Of a DNA stretch of 64,000 nt, positions 12,310-21,834 are shown piece after piece. A model generated the notes under the pieces. The model made no database searches and was not told the origin of the DNA. It saw nothing but the letters and a program-made list of their open reading frames with translations. Within the stretch, counting starts at the first letter, position 1. Each line of letters opens with the position of its first letter. The position numbers were made by a program, and so were the translations under genes. Source of the DNA: Gamarada debralockiae (lineage: Eukaryota; Ascomycota; Leotiomycetes; Helotiales; Hyphodiscaceae); assembly GCA_002803225.1 (NCBI GenBank), contig NXFV01001717.1, positions 1 to 64,000 of the forward strand, written 5' to 3'.

Positions 12310-14067
12310 ATGGCTGGCACGGGTGCGTCTAGCCCGTTCATCAAAGACGAACCAGAAGATCACTTTTTCTCGTCCCCCAACCAGAGATTCGTAGGAGGTA
12401 CTCAACAAGGCTTCAACATACCCCAGCAACATTTCAATCAGTTCGGCTCGCACGGAGGCAGCATAAACCCGAGCGATCTTACGATGGGAGGGAACGGGGC
12501 GGCTATCCCGAACGGCGGATACGCATCTTCCTTCCAGAACAACTTCACCGCTCAGGCATCCAACCCGAATTCAAGCTTCTCAAAGGGCATCTCGACTTTC
12601 AATGATGATGAATTACTCGACAGCCTGGGAACGATGAATGACTCGCATACAAATACGGGGGGCATGCAGAACAACGGGCAGGACTTCGGCATGGACTTCG
12701 AATTCCCTCAAAATGTCTACGCTGGACAGAATAGTGCGAATCCCTTGTCAGTCGATCCAAATCACGTCAATGGTTACTCAAACACTCCAGACGGTGATCC
12801 AATCCAGAGTCCATTTGTTCACAACTTCAACCACGCTCAATTTCGACACATGCAGCAACAACACAACTTCGGCAACTCCCTCCAGTCACCGGCTTCCTAT
12901 GCCGGATCGCCGCTCCAAGGATCAGATCTTCTCAATGGATCAACGCAGCAGCGGCCTCGGCTTTCCCAAGTGATGCAAAGTAGAAAGAGCTCTAATACCA
13001 GAAGTCCGTTGACTCCCAAAACGCCTGCAATCTCATCCCTCAATATTGGTTCAGCGGAAGCTTCCAGCTTTCCGTCTCAACCTATTCGAACAACACAGTC
13101 TCATCGACATCAAAAGACGCTCTCCGGCCAGTGGGATCAAACACCCAACAGCTTGACGTCCTTTCCAGGCTCAGAGTTCGGCTCTCCTATCCAAAATGTC
13201 CATCCAAATCCTCAGATCTCCGATATCCTCAAGGGAGCATCTATGCCGACCAAGTTGAATGGCCAGCAAGCCGGAAGTGCCCCTGCTATGCAGCAGCAGA
13301 CTCAGGAAATGAAGAGAAGACGACGAAGAGAATCCCATAATCTCGTGGAGCGAAGAAGGCGAGACAATATTAACGAGAGAATTCAAGAGCTGAGCCATCT
13401 TGTTCCCCTTCATCGTCTCGAGGATGAGAAAGTTCGAAAGGCTCTAGCCAATAACTCTCCACTTTCGCCAACTCTCGCTGGTTTATCACAACCTCCCTCT
13501 GGCATAAGCCCTCCCCAAGCAACGTCAGGCCTCGCTGGTCCAGGTGCTCGCAGGGCAACTGCAGGCAACATCACCACTGGTATTCCGATAGAAGAAAAAG
13601 ACAAAGGTCCCAACAAAGGTGACATACTCAACGGCGCAGTGAGCTGGACTCGCGACCTGATGTGGATGCTCCACCTCAAGCTTCAACAGCAAGAGGACCT
13701 CGCCAACATCATTGCGGATCTCGGTGGAACTTTCCCTTTCGAGCAGACTGAAGACGAGAAGCGTATGCATACCGAACTTATGGATGCAATGCTGAAGAAC
13801 CACGGAGATGACTTTCAATATTCACGAGGTCCCGGTTCAGGTCTAAGGGTCCCAAAGCACACTGACGTCAAGGGAGATCTTCTCAGCGCTTCCGGCCAGG
13901 CTCAACTTGACAACTCTTTAAGTCCGGATAACCACAGCAGTGGTGATGCGGGTCAAGCTGGCATGGGAGGTACCGGCCAATACTGGAGTGGTCACAACAG
14001 TGGTGGTAGTGGAGCCGGCTCAATCTCCTTCAAAGAGGAAGACGAGTACATGGAGCTCGGTCAGTGA
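12310..14067 (+). CDS. bHLH transcription factor with long loop
   Basis: A single exon of 585 residues. The N-terminal half is rich in N, Q, S, G and P and is probably an activation or disordered region; an IKDEPED-type SUMO-like motif lies near residue 11. The basic region is at about 335-352 (RRRRRESHNLVERRRRDNIN), with helix 1 following (ERIQELSHLVP). A loop of roughly 65 P/S/G-rich residues follows, then helix 2 near 437-465 (KGDILNGAVSWTRDLMWML) running into a short leucine-containing coiled stretch. The HxxxR spacing (HNLVERRRR) predicts E-box binding. The unusually long loop resembles the yeast Rtg3 type, so a nuclear regulator of the Rtg3/GlcD-gamma group is the best guess. DNA target and dimer partner cannot be read from the sequence. 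A long upstream leader suggests translational or splicing control. Confidence 0.88.
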   Translation: MAGTGASSPFIKDEPEDHFFSSPNQRFVGGTQQGFNIPQQHFNQFGSHGGSINPSDLTMGGNGAAIPNGGYASSFQNNFTAQASNPNSSFSKGISTFNDDELLDSLGTMNDSHTNTGGMQNNGQDFGMDFEFPQNVYAGQNSANPLSVDPNHVNGYSNTPDGDPIQSPFVHNFNHAQFRHMQQQHNFGNSLQSPASYAGSPLQGSDLLNGSTQQRPRLSQVMQSRKSSNTRSPLTPKTPAISSLNIGSAEASSFPSQPIRTTQSHRHQKTLSGQWDQTPNSLTSFPGSEFGSPIQNVHPNPQISDILKGASMPTKLNGQQAGSAPAMQQQTQEMKRRRRRESHNLVERRRRDNINERIQELSHLVPLHRLEDEKVRKALANNSPLSPTLAGLSQPPSGISPPQATSGLAGPGARRATAGNITTGIPIEEKDKGPNKGDILNGAVSWTRDLMWMLHLKLQQQEDLANIIADLGGTFPFEQTEDEKRMHTELMDAMLKNHGDDFQYSRGPGSGLRVPKHTDVKGDLLSASGQAQLDNSLSPDNHSSGDAGQAGMGGTGQYWSGHNSGGSGAGSISFKEEDEYMELGQ

Positions 14068-15197
14068 GCATCCACTGACATGTCGCCTGCATTAGACGAT
14101 CTTGGTATCACAGCTATTTCTTTCGTTTCATTGCGCCAAAGCTTGAGGATAGTACACATGTCTATTTTCCTTCTCTTTCTCCAATTGTTCACATTCATGT
14201 TTCAGTCAACGGTGCTTGCGGGCGTTCTTTGCATTCGGAGGTAGTTTCGGAGCTGTTAACAGGGCTTGGCGTTGCTGTATGGCTGGTCACAGAATACGAG
14301 TCTAGCATTATTGAGGGTTCGGGATTTGCTTTCACTGGATTATGTCTACATTTGACTTCTCTTGCTTATTACGTTTATGGAATCGGCTAGGATGGGATTT
14401 GGGTTACTCATATTTTAGTATTGCTTGTTTTTCCCCTGCATTTAGTTGTTGGCTTCCATACCCCGCGAGCTCATGATACCTTTGCATTTTGTACTTTGCT
14501 TTGCCGTCGTTTGGATGGCTTTCATATGGATGAGCACGGTTCCTTGTATGTCTGTCTGCTCTCGCGGACTTAGCAATATCATTCTATCAACCACATGCTC
14601 TCTCAACTTATGTGCTTCATCTCTTTGATCTGGATGTCTCGGTAGGGAGTCATGTGTTTGCTGACAGTTTGGATTTGCGATAATGTCACCCGGAACTGTC
14701 ATTGTACGTGGGGGTAGCTACAGTAAGACCCGCAGTTGATGACGATGATGACGTTCATGATGACATGATTACAAGATAATTGAATGACGTTAGGATGACA
14801 GCGGTGATGTCCGTCGGTACCAACCGAGGTTTTGATTACATGAAGAGAGGGAAGCAAAGCGAGGAAGTAGCGAAGAAGGAGCGTGCCGCCCGGCCCTAGA
14901 TTCGGAATGGAAAACATCAAGTAAGCCGGAAAGGCGGCTCATTCTATTTTTAAGGTACTGGTCACTGAAAGATTGGTCACGAAGAGGTAAATCAAATATT
15001 CAATTGCTGTCTGGGTATCTTGGTATCTACTATCTACCACATCAAACGCCATCAGCCATATCATCCTAGAATCTCACTTCCTTGACAACGCACATTCCAG
15101 ATCCAGAATGAATGAATCCGTCACGCTTCTGAATAACGAGATGCTCCCCCAAGTCTCTGATACAATAAAGTAGTCAGAGGAACAATCCATCATTCCC
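14068..15197. other. Convergent 3' flanks
   Basis: The region lies between two genes transcribed toward each other (bHLH on plus, NPR3 on minus). It should hold both 3' UTRs. I see no gene, RNA or repeat. Confidence 0.5.
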
Positions 15198-17422
15198 TCA
15201 CCAATGCTTCGTAATAACAAGATGCTCCTGATAATGCAGCAAAATCCCCCACGTCTCTTTCCGCTTCATTCCTTCCCTCAAACTAATCATCTCCAACGCC
15301 TCGCTGCCATTGAAGTGCTTGCTGAACTTGAACCAACACTCCTTGACCTTCGGATCTGTGAGGCGTTTGCCCAAAGCAGCGATATAGAGTGACTCCTCAT
15401 GGCTGACTTTATGCGGATCAACGATGATGTAGGGTGCGATGTGCTTCAAGTGAGGAGCTTTGTTAACCGAAGGATGCTCGGTGGCGAGAGGAAGAGGCAT
15501 CTTCGCAAACTCAGCGGCGTCAGCCGCAGCTGCCTCCGCAGCTTTGAGAGCAAGTCGTTCTAAGCGTGCGTTTTGGGCGACTTGTTCTGTTGTCAAAGGA
15601 GCATTTGGATCAGAGTCTTTGGATTTGTCGGAACCAGAGTCCTCATTCGAATCAGGAGATTCGGAGGAGTTCGGCTCGGTGTTGACGCCGTCGGCTTTCT
15701 TCTTGAGAGCTTCGGCCTTGAGCTGATACTCGACTTCGTAGATTATTTCAGGCCAGATGAGAATCCAGGCGAAGGTGCGGAGTTGGGTTACCCAGCCGCC
15801 GCGGATGAGCCAGCCGAGCATTTCGAGGTAGGTTGCGCGGTGATCTTTGCTGGGGGAGAAAGTCTTGTACGGACGAGGTGCTGCGGAGAGGCTTGCGAGG
15901 AAGTTGGGGAGAGAGGGTGCGAGTGGGAAGGCTCTCTTCCAGGCTACGCTGGCCGTGGGGAGTTTGTGGGAATCGCAGTTGGGAGAGACAATGTAGGTTT
16001 CGCGGGCATGGAGAGGTGGGATTGCGATAGCTTTGCGCCAGTAGATAAGGTGTTGAGCGAGAATCAGAAGGCTGGGGAGTTCTATGGAGTTGGTTTGGGC
16101 GACTTGGAGGAAAGAAAGAGTCGGCTTTGATAGTCGGATGCACTCGATCAATGGAGCGGAAAGCTCGGTGTTATCTGCTTGTAATTCCGCGGTGATTTTG
16201 TCCTCGTCATCTAGAAGCAAGAGAGCGAAGTGCTTGTTGATATGAGTTGGATCTTCGTTGCCCTCCTCGTTGACAAAGGGATTGGCCGTTGTAAGTGGGA
16301 GTCCAGGCATTGATCTCTCAGTTGAGCTAGGAAGGCTACTGAGGAAAGAAGGGACCGGAATCTGTAACGATAGATTTAATGGCGGAGTTGTTGGAAGATG
16401 AACTGTAGCAATTTTGTTGTTAGAGATTGCAGAGAAGATGTCTCGAATTGCGCCAGCCAATGTTGATTTGATCAATATCTGACTCCATAACCAACTCATC
16501 GGACGACCTAAACATACATTAGTAATGCAAAGTTAAGCATATATTCGTGAAACTTACGTTCTTCGCGGGCCTTCTCCTTCATCGATAGAATCATCTCGGA
16601 CTCCTTCCAAACGTAACTGCTCTGAGCTTGAGCATGTTTCAAGGCCTTATTGAACTTCTTAATGAGATGTTCGTAGATATCAAGAATTCGCTCATCCTCC
16701 TCATCCTTGGGAACATTGAGAACGAAAACAACGTTGAACATGGTCATCCCGCCATGATCATCGCCATCTTCGGAATTTCCATCCTCGGCCTTTGCTTGTC
16801 CACTGCCATTGTCGTCCTTCTTGTCACTGTCGACAGACATTCCATCACCCGAGGTACCATCTCCTTCATTTTCCCCCTTCGACTTCTTGGCCTTCTTAGG
16901 CTTCTTCTTCTTCTTCTTCCAGAGACCATCCTCCCGAACATGGATCGGGTACGAGACGAAGTAGAGTGGGTCCAGGGACAACTCAAACTTCTTCTTATGA
17001 AAGGCCCTCGACGGGGTCAAGATACTCTCCAGATCTTTCGTCGAGAACTCCCCCAAATGCTCCCAAGGAACAAAGTACTCGCCGCTTGGCAAATCGTAGT
17101 GATCATCGCCTTCCAATGGATCCACTTGACGTGTCTTGCCCTTGCTGCTTGCCATCTCATTCAAATCAAGCTTTCCAAAGGTCTGATGAAGCTGATAACC
17201 TCCATCCTCCAGATCCGAGTCATCGCTTCCTTCATTATCCGCTTGGCTCTTCTCCTCTATCTCGCTTTGATCTAATTCGGTCCCATATCTAACTTCACGC
17301 TGGGAAGCTTGTGTGGTAGGTTGAGGTGGATGGTGATAGACAAAACGGGGGCCATCTCTTGACCTAATGACCAGTACAACTGCAATGAGACCCGGATTTA
17401 AGGTCAGCAAGTTGGAAGACAT
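15198..17422 (-). CDS. NPR3: NPR3, nitrogen permease regulator (SEACIT/GATOR1 subunit)
   Basis: Two exons, 17422-16558 and 16507-15198, joined across a 50-nt intron (GTAAGT, TATGTTTAG), give 724 residues. The N-terminus carries the family longin-like start (LIAVVLVIRSRDGPRFVYHH). The middle has an acidic linker, a lysine run near 203-214 and a conserved block (MFNVVFVLNVP). The C-terminal half includes MLGWLIRGGWVTQLRTFAWI and ends with a winged-helix-like segment (EALEMISLREGMKRKE). Npr3 with Npr2 and Iml1/DEPDC5 forms the GTPase-activating complex for the Rag GTPases that turns TORC1 down on amino-acid or nitrogen limitation at the vacuole. Start chosen at MSSNLLTLNPG because upstream codons are not family-like. 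The splice joins KAREE to RRPMSWLW without loss of frame. Confidence 0.92.
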
Positions 17423-18431
17423 CTTGTTGAGGATTTCCTTTGGATCTCCAAGCCTTCCACGGAATGGAAGTGGAAGCTTGAAGTTCTTACATTCAGAAAT
17501 GTTGTTGATTGGTGAAAGCAAGGATTGTCTCGAAGCGAGTGGCGTCCATTCAATGGTCCGTGCGTTTACAAGCCCCCGCCTTCCCCTTTTTATGGATCTC
17601 CAATGATGGGGATTGTTTGGTGGCTTGAAGGTAGTTTGGAAGATTTGGTACATTGCAAGAATTCAAAAGTCGCAATGTGTGATTTGGAGAGCCTTTTTTG
17701 CACTAAGTCTCTTGGTATGAAATTTAGCGGAGACCTTGGGAAGTGAGGATGCTTGAACAGCCATGCTCCTCCTCCAGCTGCGTACGGGACATCTGGTTCT
17801 GGTGCTGCTAAGCGGCCTTATTATTTGAGAGTGCAGCCGTCTGATGGGTCTTTAGTGAAAACCCCTTTGCCAATAGTTTATCTTTACACCTAACAATGGG
17901 CAAGAGGCAATAAGATCTATCCCATGCCTCTGCCTCCTATGTCTATTTTCTTCGACCTCCTGATGGGCCGAAAGTCTCTTCTTGGACCCAAAACTTCTTA
18001 AGCTTCCAATGAAGTGTCGGCTTCTTTTTGCCTGAAAGGCACTTACAATCTCTATTTCATCTCTTCCCTGGCATCTACCTCAAGTTCAACATCTTGTAAC
18101 TCGAAACTTGCTTGGGAATGTCCTTGTCGAGTCTTTTTTACCATCGAGTTCCTTTTCATCGTTGATACCCCACAGTATCTTCGTTTCAAGATATCTCAAT
18201 CGAAACTAGCCGAGTTCGAAAGATTTTCGAGGTTGCAGAAAGTCCCAAGTTGAATTGAATGGATTAATATAGAGGAAGCTGCGCAAGGACTGCTACACTC
18301 TCTTGTAAGCATCTTTGTCGTATGATTCGCTCTGTGCTGGGGGAACTACCACTGTCGACAGTTTATATAATAGGAGGTAGTGTCGCTGGCCAGCCAAAAT
18401 TCGTTCGCGAGGTTATTCTGATTGATAAAAT
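17423..18431. other. Intergenic, NPR3 promoter side
   Basis: About 1 kb containing the NPR3 promoter and leader. No gene recognised. The small open stretch at 18014-18253 (plus) has no recognisable family. Confidence 0.45.
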
Positions 18432-19006
18432 CTAGGAACCGTGGTTCAAAGGTGGTATGAAGCTGGTTGCAGTACTTCCGTCTCCAGATTCATCCTGACG
18501 ATGTGCGGTACCTTCATCCTTCATTGCAAAGTAAACCGCTGGAGTCAGGCCCGGATGCCCGGGGTGGAACGCTCTCTCCTCTGCATGAGATAAGTAAATT
18601 GCCGACCCACTCTCGGTGATAAGCTGATGGCGATGCCCAGTATCGCCGTTTCGAAAGGTTATGGATGTTCCAACCCATTTATCGGGATGGCAGCCCCAGT
18701 ATTCCTCAAACTTCTTGACAAAGACTTGCTTTTCAGCAAACTTGAAAGGGCCAAGGTTTCCAATTATGTCGTCTTGTTCTAATTCTTCCACTATATCAGA
18801 GCGAAATCGATGAACACCAGCATTTTAAAGAATCTCGCTGTCTTTATTCGTTTCAAAGACGTAGATGTCTGCGGTATTTCCGTTGGGTTTTTCGGCAAAC
18901 TCTTCCCACTCAGCAGTTCAGTAGGGTTCTCAAGATTCGGTTGGGGATAATAGACATCCTTAGACTTCTCTAATGTATAGAGTCGGAAGAGTTTCTCGCC
19001 GTCCAA
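18432..19006 (-). pseudogene. Broken gene of unknown family
   Basis: Coding-like sequence on the minus strand runs through two frames. The first part reads FCALGRPLETLDGEKLFRLY and onward to NPTELLS near 18910. There the protein-like reading shifts frame to EWEEFAEKPNGNTADIYVF and meets a TAA at 18835-18837, just before NAGVHRFRSDIVEELEQ. It then continues open to 18432 (EEYWGCHPDKW, HPGHPGLTPAVYFAM). No GT-AG pair that I can see removes both the frame change and the stop. I therefore read it as a decayed gene; a CAA-to-TAA change would explain the stop. The family is not recognised. An unusual intron or sequencing error remains possible. Confidence 0.5.
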
Positions 19007-19563
19007 AGTCTCTAGTGGACGGCCAAGAGCACAAAACAGTTAAATATTGCTGATATGTTTCGCTTCCCAGTCCTGTCTCAATACCTTTTCTTCCTTGGAC
19101 TTTCCTTTTTTTCATTCGTCAGCTTGTGGTTATTTCCTTAGGTAAAACTAGAAAAAATTCACGCTTCTTCTTCGCCTTGGCTGCGTGAACTTATAATATT
19201 GGGTCTGGGTCCATGTAGAAATTTGTTGAAATACCAGAAGAACGATGAATTAATATAGATGCATGGGGTGCTTTTATAGCTGGGGATCGAGGGATAGAAA
19301 CTGGAACAGCGCTCCATTATTAATTGCCATTGAATGATTGTGCTTGCTACCTTGAATGATGCTTCTGAGTAATTCACCTGTAATCAATACAGAGAGATTT
19401 CTGAAATGGCAGGATCAGTAATAGATGAATGTTTTCGATTTTTCTCAAGATTTTTCTTCATATGTGAAAGACTTTCTGAGATCCAGAACTCACCAGGACG
19501 CCCGCCCAATGCAAAGATACAATACAATACAACTGTCCTAATCCAAGACTTTCATCTACTCCA
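19007..19563. other. Intergenic, 3' of COX19
   Basis: No gene recognised. AT-rich short runs only. Confidence 0.45.
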
Positions 19564-20076
19564 CTACCACCTTAATTCACCCTTCTTCCCCTTGTCCGCT
19601 GCATCGTCTTTCTGGTCATCTGTAGCTTTGTCCTCCCCGAATCCAAGATTCTTAAATTCATCCTTCGCCATTAAGTTTCTGTTGAACTCCAATCAGCCTT
19701 TGTAGCCCAAGCAGTATGGATGTAGACGCACCTATCCATCCGACAAGCCAGGTATGACTTCGCAAGATTCCTGCACTCCGGATCATTCATGCCCTTATTC
19801 TTCTTCATACAATTCAGATAGCCCATCATGACATCCTTGCATTCTCCTGCATCATCCAGCAATCAGCTCATTATCCCCAACTTTATCACAGCATCCCATC
19901 CCTAGCTTTGTCCAGTATATGATTGAGGGATCGTACCATCGTGATCAAGAGGAAAGCTTCCACGCTCAGGCCTGTGCATTCATTAGCCTCTCCTCCTTCT
20001 CCGTGAAATGATGAGCAGCTTACGGCGTAGGCTTTGTATTGATCTGCCGACCTCCTGGTCCTCCAAAAGCACTCAT
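19564..20076 (-). CDS. COX19: COX19, twin CX9C cytochrome c oxidase assembly factor
   Basis: Four exons (20076-20024, 19971-19937, 19846-19732, 19678-19564) joined across introns of 52, 90 and 53 nt encode 105 residues. The start is MSAFGGPGGRQINTKPTPPE, the conserved COX19 N-terminus, followed by RGSFPLDHDGECK. The twin CX9C motifs are visible: C at ECKDVMMGYLNC and at ECRNLAKSYLAC, followed by RMDRNLMAKDEFKNLGFGE. The C-terminus is a short charged tail (DDQKDDAADKGKK). Cox19 sits in the mitochondrial intermembrane space, is imported and oxidised by the Mia40 pathway, and helps copper delivery to cytochrome oxidase with Cox11. All exon joins keep frame and family sequence, so the model is firm despite the tiny 35-nt second exon. 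Confidence 0.95.
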
Positions 20077-21834
20077 TCTGTGCTGGTCCTTGATAGAAAA
20101 GCCTGAGGTCGCGATGAAATTAAGCTTGCAATATCGGCGTCTTTGGTTTCTCCGACGCTAAATTACCCCAGATTCTGACCGCATGGCCAAAGCCGCCCGC
20201 CTTGGCATTCGACTTCGATCTTAAAGACCATTATTTGTATGGCTAGCAATGATTAAGAGGCTCTCATATCAACCGTTGCTAGCTCTTCTAAGAGTGGAGC
20301 GGGTTTTGTCAAGTCCTTCTAGTAACGCTCTCCCTTTCGGAAACGAATCCCGAGCCTGCGCTGTTATTGTGTGGCAGGATAGATTTTGAACGAAGTTGCA
20401 AAATCTTCAACGATAGGATTGTTACCATGCGTGCTCTGTGAGGTGGGCTGAAGTCGTTATATCTCCGCTGGTCCCAAATGTGAAACCATCTACAATACCA
20501 AAGAATGGTTCCTTATCCAAGTACAATGAGCCCGCCAAATCTGCGCTCGCCTGAAGTCTCGATACTGGAACTCGAATGGCTGGTTCAGATCAGCACAGAG
20601 CAAATTGCCATGAGTTCTGGTTAAATTCAAAGGAGCCTCGTCCCAACCCTGAAAGGCTCTCCCAAATTCAGGCTGTTCAAAAATCGCAAACCCTGATCGC
20701 CGCTGTCAGACTTGAGACTTCCGAGAGCGAATTTGCCCCTGCCAAGCCCTCTCCTAACTTTCCAATCGGTGAATGTCTCCTCGCATGCATCTTCGTATCT
20801 TCGTATCTTCGATGGCTTGAAATGCTTGCCTGGATACTCAACTATCCACAATTACTGTATCCTAATCATCGAGACCTGCAGGTAACACACTACAATAATC
20901 AGCCAACGATATGTCAGCCATCGGACCAGTGGATCCCTCGGGCCTCGATGCTACCTCGATGAAGGAGCTTTCTGCCCGATGAGCGGCGGCAAGGGCACCG
21001 AAACGGCCGTTATATTATGACAGCATCACGCATACGGACGCCTCTGAAGTAATTTCCAACGGTTTCGTACCACCCACTCACAACTCACACCGTGCTTTCC
21101 ACCCACAACTGCTGCAAGGGTCATTCCCGTGCCGAATTGCCAGAAATGATTCAAGCATTCTCGGTCGACGGATTCTAGAGTGTGCAAGCCACGTTATCAT
21201 GCGTTAAATTAGCCACAATGGCCTCCTCACCGCCAATTAAGATCGTGAAAAAAGTCGTAATTTCCTATCCTAGTAACCCTGAACAGACAAATGAGAGCAG
21301 AGGAGATTCGTTAACCGCGTTGTCCCGCCCCAATTTCCCTTATCCTATCCCGAAAACACAAACACTAATGTACCAATTCCTAAGGCCTTCTTCCTTCCCC
21401 GCATACTATCCTTTCATTCTTTCCGTATATGCCCCATATAGCCCGATTCGGTTGTGGGTGATTTGGGTGATCGTTGGTGCTAGGCGTTACAAGTACAAGC
21501 TTGCGTTGAGGCAGGTCACTTGCATTGCTTAATAGCGGGGAGCTGTGGAAAATTGGATAAAATCAGTTATAATTCTTATGCAAGGAATTGTGCTTGCTTG
21601 ACTATCGTAACTCTCGAAAAAGAAAACTCCAATGGAAATGACATGTGTAACATCAGATCAGGCAGGTATTGCGTGCGTGTGCAAAGGGTGAATTTATAAA
21701 CCGTATGCGCCTCCATGAAACTTCGTGGCCATAGCCCGTTGCATCGTGAAGAAGCTTGAGGTTGAGAAGTCTCTGGATGGCGATGACCGGTGACTTGCGA
21801 TGAAGGCTGTGTTTGTGTCCACAATGTAGATTTC
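20077..21834. other. Intergenic
   Basis: 1.75 kb without a recognisable gene. It contains the COX19 promoter on the left and the 3' flank of the DUF3824 gene on the right. Open stretches at 20576-20962 and 21182-21532 (plus) show no family features. Confidence 0.45.
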
